Shown: positions 1-7,177 of the stretch, one piece after another | Layout: every line of letters begins with the position of its first letter | How positions within the stretch are numbered: the first letter of the stretch is position 1 | Source of the DNA: a virus | DNA length: 38,538 bases | Reading direction: 5' to 3' (one strand) | IMG/VR virus record: IMGVR_UViG_3300020595_000080 | Coordinates: 1 to 38,538 of that record | The notes under the pieces: model-generated | Databases searched by the model: none | Told to the model about the DNA's origin: nothing | Seen by the model: the letters and a program-made list of their open reading frames with translations, nothing else | Position numbers and translations under genes: made by a program

Positions 1-760
1 TACGATAGTCGTTGTGATTCTTTTTTGCTAATATGCTTATTTCAGTATCGTTGAACGACTTGACGATATCAACATCAAACGAGTTATACAATATGTACGG
101 TATTTCAAAATCAGTAACTGATTCTGTAAAATTTTGTAGCATGTGTATTGCTATACTAAATGCGTAGTCGTTTCTAAATTTAGCTGACGACAGTCCGTAT
201 AGATTCTTGTACCATAGCCAATTATTGTGAATATGCTGCACAGTGTCAAATACAGTTTGCGCTACCGTTGACTTAGTAAAGTACATTACTGTTGCCCAAT
301 ACATAGGCACACTGTTTAGTGATATTTTTGCTACGCTTGGGTCTTCGCATATATGAGAAAACTGCTTATAGTGCTTTGTAGCTGAGAACTGTTTGTTTGA
401 ATTAAACAGTTGATGTAGGTTATTATTACATAGCACAACATCAGTGTCTAACACTAACGTTTGCTCATACGGGGAAAGTTCGTACGCAAGGAAGCGATTA
501 GTATTAAACCATTTATCTCTTACACTATCAGTACTACTACGAAAAGTTCTAAAGTTGTGCTGATTCTCTACTTCTTGATATACAATGTTTTCAATGTATT
601 TGTTAATATCAAATGGGAAGGAAGCAACTGACTGTTTATCAGTAACCAACGTAACTGGTAGATTAAGAAATCGCTTTACACGTTTTGCGCAGAACACTGC
701 CTGTTGTACATAATCTACTGTATCATTGTTGTGAGCAAATAGCAGTACACCTTTAGACAC
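1..760 (-). CDS. Glycosyltransferase-like protein (C-terminus beyond window)
   Basis: Open frame of 253 codons read leftward from a GTG at 760 and leaving the window at base 1, so the C-terminus is missing. The GTG start is supported by an AAGGA ribosome site about six bases upstream, and the reading frame overlaps the end of the preceding gene by eight bases, as in a coupled operon. The N-terminus (VLLFAHNN) looks like the first strand of a nucleotide-sugar-binding fold, and residues 103-110 read VLDTDVVL, a DxD motif (D105, D107) that in GT-A glycosyltransferases binds the metal and the sugar nucleotide. Hydrophobic strands on both sides fit that fold. Such enzymes are common in T4-like marine phages and may modify virion proteins, DNA or host surface sugars; the acceptor cannot be told. 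Fold call is moderately sure, substrate unknown. Confidence 0.6.
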   Translation of the reverse strand, partial: MSKGVLLFAHNNDTVDYVQQAVFCAKRVKRFLNLPVTLVTDKQSVASFPFDINKYIENIVYQEVENQHNFRTFRSSTDSVRDKWFNTNRFLAYELSPYEQTLVLDTDVVLCNNNLHQLFNSNKQFSATKHYKQFSHICEDPSVAKISLNSVPMYWATVMYFTKSTVAQTVFDTVQHIHNNWLWYKNLYGLSSAKFRNDYAFSIAIHMLQNFTESVTDFEIPYILYNSFDVDIVKSFNDTEISILAKKNHNDYR

Positions 761-1079
761 TGTTATTCCTTATTTGACTAGTTACATGATTGTAACGATC
801 AAGATACTCGTTAGTTGCGTGTTGATAATGCTTCTTGACTTTGCTACTGAACTCTAATATGTCAGTTAGTCGTACAGGCATATTATCTTCATCAATAACA
901 ATCGAACCCATTTCAAGTTGATGTAGCAATGCCATGAGATTACCAGTTGCTATAAAGCGGCCGCCGGCATAGTAAAAAGTAGCATCTTCAACATATTGCT
1001 CGAGCAAAAGCTTTTTATGTCGATTAATAGAGTCAAGTGTTTTGCCCACTTCTAGGGCGTTTAAAAGTTTCTCATCCAT
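753..1079 (-). CDS. Hypothetical 108-residue phage protein
   Basis: Small soluble, mixed-charge protein without signal peptide or membrane segment. It begins with a helical, lysine-rich stretch, followed by YYAGGRFIATGNLMALLHQL, then SIVIDEDNMPVRL and a C-terminal helix. I recall a similar layout (short strand, YxGGxF, helix, then 'DNxP') in small uncharacterised proteins next to structural genes of cyanophages, but I cannot name a function. It could be a fibre chaperone or a regulator. It has its own sigma-70-like promoter directly upstream, with the -10 box only seven bases from the ATG, so the mRNA may be leaderless; no Shine-Dalgarno sequence is visible. Its stop overlaps the next gene's start region, so the two are probably co-transcribed. 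Confidence 0.6.
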   Translation of the reverse strand: MDEKLLNALEVGKTLDSINRHKKLLLEQYVEDATFYYAGGRFIATGNLMALLHQLEMGSIVIDEDNMPVRLTDILEFSSKVKKHYQHATNEYLDRYNHVTSQIRNNSV

Positions 1080-1086
1080 ACTACTA

Positions 1087-1114
1087 ATTATACAGACTTT
1101 TACAGTAGTGTCAA
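1087..1114 (-). promoter_or_regulatory. Sigma-70-like promoter with perfect boxes
   Basis: On the minus strand TTGACA (1109-1114) and TATAAT (1087-1092) are separated by 16 bases. Both hexamers match the bacterial consensus exactly. The expected transcription start is at 1079-1080, on or next to the ATG of the 108-residue gene. This is an early/host-polymerase type promoter lying in a region otherwise read from late promoters. Confidence 0.75.
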
Positions 1115-1119
1115 GAAAA

Positions 1120-2067
1120 TTATGCCCAGCCGCCTGAACTAAATGTCGGTGCTGCTACACTAACAGCGGTACTGTTAGGTGTTAGTACAGTAATAGTGCC
1201 AGTGACATCTACTGTAATGTCCTCGTCTACTGCTGGTCCTGTGCCTGTTTGGTCACCTGTGTCCGCATCAACAACCTGTAACTGAAATGTCATTTGTGTA
1301 TCACTTACATGATACGCTGTAACTGTCATAAAGTTTTCGTCATACTGAGAATAAGATGGATTGACATCTGCTAAAGACATTGTAATTAATGTACGAATAG
1401 TACTAGCATCAGAATTACCAAATAGATAATAGGCATCGCTTGTAGTATTCACTGTACTAGCCGGTCCAGTAGTACTAACGTTTGTAGCTGTAAGATCAGC
1501 AGTACCAAATCCGTTAAGCGCACCGAGCCAATCTTGATCCTTATTACCTGCCCCTGCGTTTGCTCCGCTGAACGAAATTCTTAGTTTTCCGCCTGCGTTC
1601 CAAAATTGAAGCTTGTGATCTCGACTAGTCCAGGTTGCCGTTACTGACAGTGTTTTCGTGTCGTTCCAGGTTGCTGTTAGCGTTGCTGTTAAGCCTGTTG
1701 AACTTGTAAGATGCGTGCTATGAGCTGTAAATCTATTAGCATAGTTAAATGTGCTAATAGTTTCCATATTGTTGTACTGCGTGGCTGTGATTTGATCGCC
1801 TGCTGTTAAGGTAGCAATAGCGGGAGAAGTTGTAGTAGAATTTGCTATGTGGTCATAAGTGTTTACGATATCAGTACGTAAATTGTTCCAGTCAGAAGCA
1901 GTTACTTTGTCACCCACAGCTACGTTAGCACTTGCTAGTGTTGTGTTCCATCCATACGCATTTGTGTCATTAGTGACATTTACTGGGGTTCCTAAAATAT
2001 TAGAAACTTCAGTGTACAATGTTGCGTATTCTGCTTGTCCAATTTTATCGCCTACGCTCTTAGCCAT
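1120..2067 (-). CDS. Virion structural/fibre-like protein, paralogue of the upstream gene
   Basis: 315 residues, Thr/Ser/Asn-rich and almost free of lysine clusters, as in beta-rich phage fibre or decoration proteins. The N-terminal ~115 residues hold three short repeats of the form 'I/VTAxxYNxL' (GQAEYATL, TASDWNNL, TATQYNNM). The rest contains landmarks shared with the next gene upstream: WNDTKTLSVTATW, a WNAGGKLRISFSG segment, KDQDWLGALNGFG, and YDENFMTVTAYHV. The two proteins are therefore tandem paralogues. Exact function is unknown; a host-contact or virion decoration role is inferred from composition and from position after the fibre genes. The start is supported by a TTAGGAT ribosome site. 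It lies eight bases after the preceding gene and is probably co-transcribed with it. Confidence 0.75.
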   Translation of the reverse strand: MAKSVGDKIGQAEYATLYTEVSNILGTPVNVTNDTNAYGWNTTLASANVAVGDKVTASDWNNLRTDIVNTYDHIANSTTTSPAIATLTAGDQITATQYNNMETISTFNYANRFTAHSTHLTSSTGLTATLTATWNDTKTLSVTATWTSRDHKLQFWNAGGKLRISFSGANAGAGNKDQDWLGALNGFGTADLTATNVSTTGPASTVNTTSDAYYLFGNSDASTIRTLITMSLADVNPSYSQYDENFMTVTAYHVSDTQMTFQLQVVDADTGDQTGTGPAVDEDITVDVTGTITVLTPNSTAVSVAAPTFSSGGWA

Positions 2068-2075
2068 ATACTATC

Positions 2076-3041
2076 CTAACTATAATTAAATGTATTAGTA
2101 GGTGTTTTCTCAGCAAATGTAGGTGTTGCTAGGGCAACATTTGCGCCGCTGGCTGTGAATACTTGTACTAGACTGTTGATATCAGTTTCAACATTATCAT
2201 CGGCTCCCTCAGCGCCGCCGCCGACGTCAGCATCATTTACAATAACCTGAAACTCGTACTGTGTACTCGAACGCTTAATAACTTTAATTTCATAAAAGTT
2301 CTCATCGTATTCGGTATAATTAGGCTGATCAGCACCAGATGTAGCATATATAGTTTGTTCTGTATTTAGAGAAAGACTATCTATATACCACCAGCCGTTA
2401 TACGACGGTCCTGCTTGACTTATCTGAAGCGTGCCGTCGCCGGTTTCGGTCATACTCATATTATTAATATCAATAATTCCTACGCCGCCGATAATGTTAA
2501 CCCAATCTTGGCTCTTAGTCTGCGAACCCGAGTAAGAAGCACTAGCACTGAATCGTAGTGTTCCGCCAGCGTTAATCCAGCCTTCTTTATGAGCTTCGTT
2601 ATTCCATGTTACAGTGAACGCATGTTTTTGAACACCATTCCAGGTACTAGTTAAAGAAGCAACTGTTGCTGTTGCTAAACTACGCTGAGTCGAAGCCACT
2701 GTGTTTCTGTTTGTAACATTGAAATCAGCTATAGCTTCATATGCGTTATATGTATCAGCTGTGATTAGTTCATCTGTTGCTACTTCGTCTATAGAAGGTT
2801 CAGATCCTACTATATGAAAATAGCAACGTGAAATGTCACTATGAAGTTTGTTCCAGTCAGCGGCTGTAATTAAATCAGCTGGCAGCTTGATAGGAGCATC
2901 TGGGTTTTGGTCATAGCCTGCTACTGTGCCAATCGACGCTGTTGACCATGAACCCGAAGGTTGCCCTAACACTCTTGCTGCTTTGCCACGCAAGTCTTCA
3001 TACTGCGCTGCTGTGATATCTTCGTTAATGCCTACTGTCAT
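2076..3041 (-). CDS. Virion structural/fibre-like protein, tandem paralogue
   Basis: 321 residues with the same plan as the downstream 315-residue protein: three N-terminal micro-repeats (DITAAQYEDL, LITAADWNKL, LITADTYNAY), then WNGVQKHAFTVTW, WINAGGTLRFSASA, KSQDWVNIIGGVG and YDENFYEIKVIKR. Identity between the two copies looks moderate and is spread over the whole length, so the duplication is old. No enzymatic motif is seen. It is preceded at 3083-3090 by an exact T4 late promoter TATAAATA lying inside the end of the neighbouring fibre gene, so this gene and the next probably form a late transcript of their own. The ribosome site (GGTG) is weak. Confidence 0.75.
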   Translation of the reverse strand: MTVGINEDITAAQYEDLRGKAARVLGQPSGSWSTASIGTVAGYDQNPDAPIKLPADLITAADWNKLHSDISRCYFHIVGSEPSIDEVATDELITADTYNAYEAIADFNVTNRNTVASTQRSLATATVASLTSTWNGVQKHAFTVTWNNEAHKEGWINAGGTLRFSASASYSGSQTKSQDWVNIIGGVGIIDINNMSMTETGDGTLQISQAGPSYNGWWYIDSLSLNTEQTIYATSGADQPNYTEYDENFYEIKVIKRSSTQYEFQVIVNDADVGGGAEGADDNVETDINSLVQVFTASGANVALATPTFAEKTPTNTFNYS

Positions 3042-3044
3042 TCT

Positions 3045-4529
3045 TTACACCATTAAGAAGCATTCTACAAGCTTCTCATCAGTATTTATATTACTCTCTA
3101 GTGCTATACCTACTAAATGGAATTTCTGCTCAGTACTAGCACACCCGTTGTCGTGTGCCCAAACTCGATCACCTTTGTTTACAGCTCCAACAACTCTAAC
3201 CGGAACACGCCCTTTAAGTGCTATTGGCTGGCCTTCTGCTTCTGCGTTCATCAAGTAAGCAGGCTTCTCGGATATAACGCCAATTGCTGCGAAAGAAGCA
3301 GCCATGTAAGCGCTTGCTTCGTGATCTTCGTGTGCGCAAATAGTCATTACAGTGCCAACGCCGTGTTCTTGATCAGTTGAGTATACCTCTGCTAAGTCAG
3401 CATAACGAGCTTGCGTAGCAGTGCCCTGGAATAATGTTGCGTTAAGATTACCTGCTGCATCTCTAACAGCAATAGTATTAGCGGTGCCTGCGCCTGCTGT
3501 GTCAACACTAGCAGTTCTGTCAGTGCCGCCAACTCTAATAGCGCTGGAAGATTGAGCTAAGCCGTAAAAGTTGTTAGCGTAAACATCAGCAAACTTAGAT
3601 GCGTTAGCACCAATGTTAACACTTTCGCCGTTTCCAGGTAGTACTTCGCCTGACTTAACTTGTAATACGTCATCGCTACCGATTCTGTGTACTACTTTAT
3701 CGCCTTGGTCATTAGTAATAACTGCGTCGCTGCCGTTTTCAATAATAAGCTTTAGGTCTTGACCTGCACCAACTGTTAACCCGTTATCATTACCAATTGC
3801 CACTGCTTCGTTAAGAGAAGTAGTAGTATTTGATATTTCTTTAATGTAGAAAGAAGCAAGGAACCCGCCTAGCATTTCTGCGTTACGTGTTGTGCCGTAG
3901 AACATATGATCAGTAGTTGTAACACCGTTTGTACTAGACTGTGTATTACGCTGTGTAACACCCGGCTTCACTACGTCGAAGTTAGGAATGGCATTGTTTT
4001 CTGCTGTTTGATCAATTGTGTACTCAGCATCATCACTAAACACATAAACAATAACATCGTTAATAATAGCAACAATAGCTTTATGTAGTGTGCCTACTGT
4101 GTCTTTAATAAGACGACTCTGCATTTGAGTTACGCCTGAACCAGCGTCTTGCGGGCCTACAAGGATAAATTCGCTACCGGTGTAAACGTGTAACTGTAGA
4201 TCGTCACTGTCCCACCATAAATCGCCTTCGCTTAGCCCTGCTGGTGCTTCAGTAGCAACTTCAGTGCCGCCTGTGTTACGCCAGCGTGTGCCGTTGTAGT
4301 ATTTAATTTTGCCTACGCTAGAGTCGTACCAAATTTGTCCAGTAAGTGCTCTAGGTGGTTGATTGTTTCCTGCGAAATTCTCAAGCAAGAAAACAAAGTT
4401 TTCATTTTGAATCTCACCGTAACCTGCAAAGTTACGGCCTACAAGTTTTAGGTCTGTAGCTTGATCTACAGTTCCGTCTTCTACTACACTTAAAACGTTA
4501 GTATTGTAGGTGTTAATTGTATATGCCAT
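3045..4529 (-). CDS. Tail fibre-like protein A with shared N-terminal module and 'DLAEVY' C-terminal domain
   Basis: 494 residues. Residues 1-130 are a module shared with the proteins at 7177-8592 and 8592-10682: MAYTIN start, LKLVGRNFAGYGE, LLENFA, GQIWYDSSVGKIKYYNGTRW, then a second W-rich repeat ending EFILVGPQ. This is presumably the virion-attachment end. The middle is beta-rich fibre sequence with QARYADLAEVY near residue 376. The last ~115 residues (GVGTVMTI, IGVISEKPAYLMN, ALKGRVPVRVVG, KGDRVWAHDNG) form a compact domain that I recall at the C-terminus of many phage and bacterial fibre-like proteins; it could be an intramolecular chaperone or an autoprocessing domain like Peptidase_G2, but this is not proven. 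A late promoter lies 25 bases upstream and the start has a GAGAGG ribosome site. Confidence 0.8.
   Translation of the reverse strand: MAYTINTYNTNVLSVVEDGTVDQATDLKLVGRNFAGYGEIQNENFVFLLENFAGNNQPPRALTGQIWYDSSVGKIKYYNGTRWRNTGGTEVATEAPAGLSEGDLWWDSDDLQLHVYTGSEFILVGPQDAGSGVTQMQSRLIKDTVGTLHKAIVAIINDVIVYVFSDDAEYTIDQTAENNAIPNFDVVKPGVTQRNTQSSTNGVTTTDHMFYGTTRNAEMLGGFLASFYIKEISNTTTSLNEAVAIGNDNGLTVGAGQDLKLIIENGSDAVITNDQGDKVVHRIGSDDVLQVKSGEVLPGNGESVNIGANASKFADVYANNFYGLAQSSSAIRVGGTDRTASVDTAGAGTANTIAVRDAAGNLNATLFQGTATQARYADLAEVYSTDQEHGVGTVMTICAHEDHEASAYMAASFAAIGVISEKPAYLMNAEAEGQPIALKGRVPVRVVGAVNKGDRVWAHDNGCASTEQKFHLVGIALESNINTDEKLVECFLMV
3083..3090 (-). promoter_or_regulatory. T4-type late promoter (exact TATAAATA)
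   Basis: The minus strand reads TATAAATA, identical to the T4 late consensus recognised by gp55-bound polymerase. It lies 41 bases upstream of the ATG at 3041 and inside the 3' end of the preceding coding region. Confidence 0.65.
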
Positions 4530-4554
4530 TAGTGCTTAACCTCTCAATTACTAT

Positions 4555-4562
4555 TATTTATC
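4555..4562 (-). promoter_or_regulatory. T4-type late promoter (GATAAATA)
   Basis: The minus strand reads GATAAATA, one base off the T4 late consensus, 25 bases upstream of the ATG at 4529. It sits in the 45-base gap after the preceding gene. Confidence 0.65.
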
Positions 4563-4574
4563 CGTATTATAATT

Positions 4575-4958
4575 TTACAACCAACGCCTTGTTGGTGTCA
4601 CTGGTGATACTCCGTAAGTAGTATCAATCGTCTCGGCTTCCGTTCGCATATAATCCCCACAAATACGTAGGTTGATGTGCCAACTATTAATCGGTGCCAT
4701 CTCAGGGTGCTCGTTACCTTCGTCGTCGGTTAGCATGTTGCCGGTGGCTGTGTAAATTAGGCCCACAATGTCGAAGCTATGATTGTGACTATTCATGACG
4801 AGGTAGGCATCGCCGTCGGGCGTCTCAACGGTTTCCCCAGTCTCTTCGTCAACAGACGTTGTAACGGGCTGGCAGTAAAACGGCTGGAGGGCCGTAGCTG
4901 CTGCCGCTTCGTCGGCGAAGGTGTAGTAGAAGTCTTGCTTTTTGATGTAGTCAGTCAT
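4575..4958 (-). CDS. Small hypothetical protein (127 residues) coupled to the carbohydrate-binding-like protein
   Basis: Start chosen at the ATG ending at 4956 (first base 4958), because it overlaps the upstream stop as ATGA and is preceded by a strong GAGGAGG ribosome site. A longer frame from 5006 would add 16 Arg-rich residues that are the upstream gene read out of frame. The protein begins MTDYIKKQDFYYTF and has an acidic middle (DEETGETVETPDGDAYLVMN), followed by HSFDIVGLIYTATG and INSWHINLRICG. It has no membrane segment or signal peptide. Base composition is GC-rich like the gene before it, so the two probably arrived together. The family is not recognised. Its place directly after a long adhesin-like gene would fit a small capping protein or fibre chaperone, which is inference only. 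Confidence 0.65.
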   Translation of the reverse strand: MTDYIKKQDFYYTFADEAAAATALQPFYCQPVTTSVDEETGETVETPDGDAYLVMNSHNHSFDIVGLIYTATGNMLTDDEGNEHPEMAPINSWHINLRICGDYMRTEAETIDTTYGVSPVTPTRRWL

Positions 4959-7177
4959 CAGTTTGTTGCCTCCTCGATGCCGGTTTCGTCGATGTCTTTG
5001 TCCCACTGCCGGAACTGCCTGATGGTGCCCATAAAGTCGGTCCCAAGTGTCATGTCAGCGGCAGACAAGTCTACCACACCATTGTTTGGGGTTCCGGTGG
5101 TTGATATTGCCGAGCCAGAAGATGCAGCTTGAAGGGTAGACGACGTGTGTCGCCAAGCGATGCTGTACGGAGAGAGTACGCCATCAGAGACAGAATGAAA
5201 TCCAACACCTTCTTCTGCCTTGTAAGGACTAGGGCCGTTATAGCTTAGGACTACGACGTTGCCTTGATATGACCCGTTCCATCTTATTGCCGTGTCTATT
5301 CGTTGAGTGTTCGTCTCTTTCCACTGTGAGAGCGTCATAATATCTTCAGCATCATCACTGGCAGTTATTCGGCCTTCGATGGCGAGGGATATTGCCACCG
5401 GGTTGACTTCACGGACTGACACATCAGTTACTTTAGCTGTGGCATTTAAAGTGTTAAGGCTAAGGCCGATTATCGGATCAGTTACAGTAGCTTCAAATAT
5501 CAGTGTTTGTATACCTGTAGAACTACTATCAGTATTCTCACGAAGAATACTATACGAATTGTCAAACACAACAATATTAAAATTATCTGAAAGCTCAACA
5601 ACATTAACACCGACTCTATACGTTTTGCCAATTGTTAAACCTGATAAAGCTATCGTAGCTACTCGGTGACCTGATTGTGTTGTGCTACCGTTTCTGTCAA
5701 TAAACAATTGGTCTTCAGGTAGAATAGAAATAACCGAAGTGCCGTCGTTCGACCAACTATTAATATCAGTCAAGCTATTGAAATCACCAACATAGTTGCC
5801 ATTATTGTCAACTACTAACTCGGATCCGATATACTCAACGTCTGGCCAGCTGAACTGCGCAGGTGGTATATCAAGTGTTTGTGTCGCTCTTGTTACAGTA
5901 GCGCCCGAAGTGGGAATGTAGCTGGACGGGGTGGAGGCGATTTCAAGTTGAACGCCCCAGACGTGGGCGGTTTTCGTTGTGCCATCCAGTTTAACTTGCC
6001 AATAATGGAACTCGTTCGTTTGTGTCGCCGTGCACCCCAATCGGACCCATCCGTTTCCGTAGTGTTCAACGTGCCCCGTAGCGTCGGTGGGTGTGGTAAT
6101 ACTGTCGGTTGCAAATGTGTAGGTTACTGACTTACCAAACAAGCCTAGAGTGACTGAGGTTGCGTCCTCAGCCTTAATCCAGAAAGAGTACGTCTGCACC
6201 GTTTCGTCGTAAGACCCGTAGGTATTATTATAGTTGTCCCAAGCGTTATCGGCGGCGGTGCCAGTGGCGGTTAGGAGAACGGCGTCGGTGCTACCGTCTG
6301 GGGCTGTTTCAGTAGACGACGTGGACGTTGCGTTAACCCGATAGGCATTGGTGCTGTCAGGAACCGTTGAGTATGTCCGCAAGTTCGTACGGGCTTCACT
6401 CTCAAGGAGCAGCCCCTCGTTAACCCACGTGGAAGTGGTCGTATCGTACACGTGATGCCCAACCCGAGGGAGGTACTCCACCGAGCCGTTGGTGGGGACG
6501 TAGGTTTCTAGGCCGGTTGCAGCACCGGGTACAGGAGCCATGCCGCCAAGGTCGGAGCGGTAGACGTGTGCGCCCCATACGGACACAACGTCGGCACTGT
6601 TTGACCGGTTAATGATACGAACCCGGCCCGTCGTTGGATTATCGTTCGATATTGTTTCGAGCTGCCAACTGCCTGTAAACGTGATTTCGTTTTCTGCCGC
6701 ACCGTTGGTGTCTAGCTCCAGTTCGATCGTTTCTCCCGCAGTACCCTTTAGCCAGATGGCAAAAGTACACTTGAAATTCCTAGCCGCTGTGAAAACCTCA
6801 GAGAGGCGACTGTTCGTGCCTACCGAGAACCCCGAATAAGTGGAGGCGGTGGACCCGCCTAATGGGTCGGTCGCCGTTGAGCTGTCTAGTGTAACACCAA
6901 CGTTGCCAGACCACTGCGAAAAGTCCTCACTGTAATCCGCCAAATTGTGTGGTGCCCAGACGAGGTCGCCTGCCGAGTTGACCATCGTGGAGTTACCGGT
7001 AGTACTGTAGGTAAGATCGGGACTGCTTCCAATGAAGGCGTCAGCGAAGGTCACAGGCTGATCAGCAAGTCTGTACTGCTGATTTACAAAATCAATGCCT
7101 ACAGCCGCTTCGACATTATTAACAGCAAATTTCGTTAAACTGGTTGCTCCGGAACCAAACTGAAAGCTGTTAAACAT
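4958..7177 (-). CDS. Adhesin-like structural protein with tandem carbohydrate-binding-like domains
   Basis: 739 residues. The N-terminal 20 residues (MFNSFQFGSGATSL) look like a short virion-attachment tip. Two related jelly-roll-like domains follow at about 75-225 (NLADYSEDFSQWSG, FAIWLKGTAGETIELEL, VSVWGAHVYR) and 270-440 (NLRTYS, YSFWIKAEDATSVTLGL, GNGWVRLGCTAT, HVWGVQLE, SSYIPTSGATVTRA); this pattern is typical of phage tail proteins with CBM-like folds. A third such domain lies at about 450-595, and a LamG/concanavalin-like segment at 610-730 (RIDTAIRWNG, GTIRQFRQWDKDI). No catalytic motif is evident, so host-surface sugar binding is inferred. Base composition is unlike the neighbours: 65% GC at 6241-6300 against 28% at 5521-5580 within the same gene, a sign of mosaic acquisition. 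The start overlaps the upstream stop as TAATG. Confidence 0.75.
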   Translation of the reverse strand: MFNSFQFGSGATSLTKFAVNNVEAAVGIDFVNQQYRLADQPVTFADAFIGSSPDLTYSTTGNSTMVNSAGDLVWAPHNLADYSEDFSQWSGNVGVTLDSSTATDPLGGSTASTYSGFSVGTNSRLSEVFTAARNFKCTFAIWLKGTAGETIELELDTNGAAENEITFTGSWQLETISNDNPTTGRVRIINRSNSADVVSVWGAHVYRSDLGGMAPVPGAATGLETYVPTNGSVEYLPRVGHHVYDTTTSTWVNEGLLLESEARTNLRTYSTVPDSTNAYRVNATSTSSTETAPDGSTDAVLLTATGTAADNAWDNYNNTYGSYDETVQTYSFWIKAEDATSVTLGLFGKSVTYTFATDSITTPTDATGHVEHYGNGWVRLGCTATQTNEFHYWQVKLDGTTKTAHVWGVQLEIASTPSSYIPTSGATVTRATQTLDIPPAQFSWPDVEYIGSELVVDNNGNYVGDFNSLTDINSWSNDGTSVISILPEDQLFIDRNGSTTQSGHRVATIALSGLTIGKTYRVGVNVVELSDNFNIVVFDNSYSILRENTDSSSTGIQTLIFEATVTDPIIGLSLNTLNATAKVTDVSVREVNPVAISLAIEGRITASDDAEDIMTLSQWKETNTQRIDTAIRWNGSYQGNVVVLSYNGPSPYKAEEGVGFHSVSDGVLSPYSIAWRHTSSTLQAASSGSAISTTGTPNNGVVDLSAADMTLGTDFMGTIRQFRQWDKDIDETGIEEATN

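Noticed and set aside
4580-4596. ACCAAC / GTTGGT inverted repeat with a 5-base loop at the end of the 127-residue gene, considered as an intrinsic terminator
   Set aside because: The six-pair stem is inside or at the edge of coding sequence and is not followed by a U-run in either direction.
4959-5006. Arg-rich 16-residue N-terminal extension of the small protein at 4575-4958
   Set aside because: It is the upstream gene read in another frame; the strong ribosome site and the ATGA overlap favour the start at 4958.
5893-6839. Several long opposite-strand and alternative-frame open frames inside the adhesin gene
   Set aside because: They arise from high GC content, lack ribosome sites and promoters, and do not resemble proteins.
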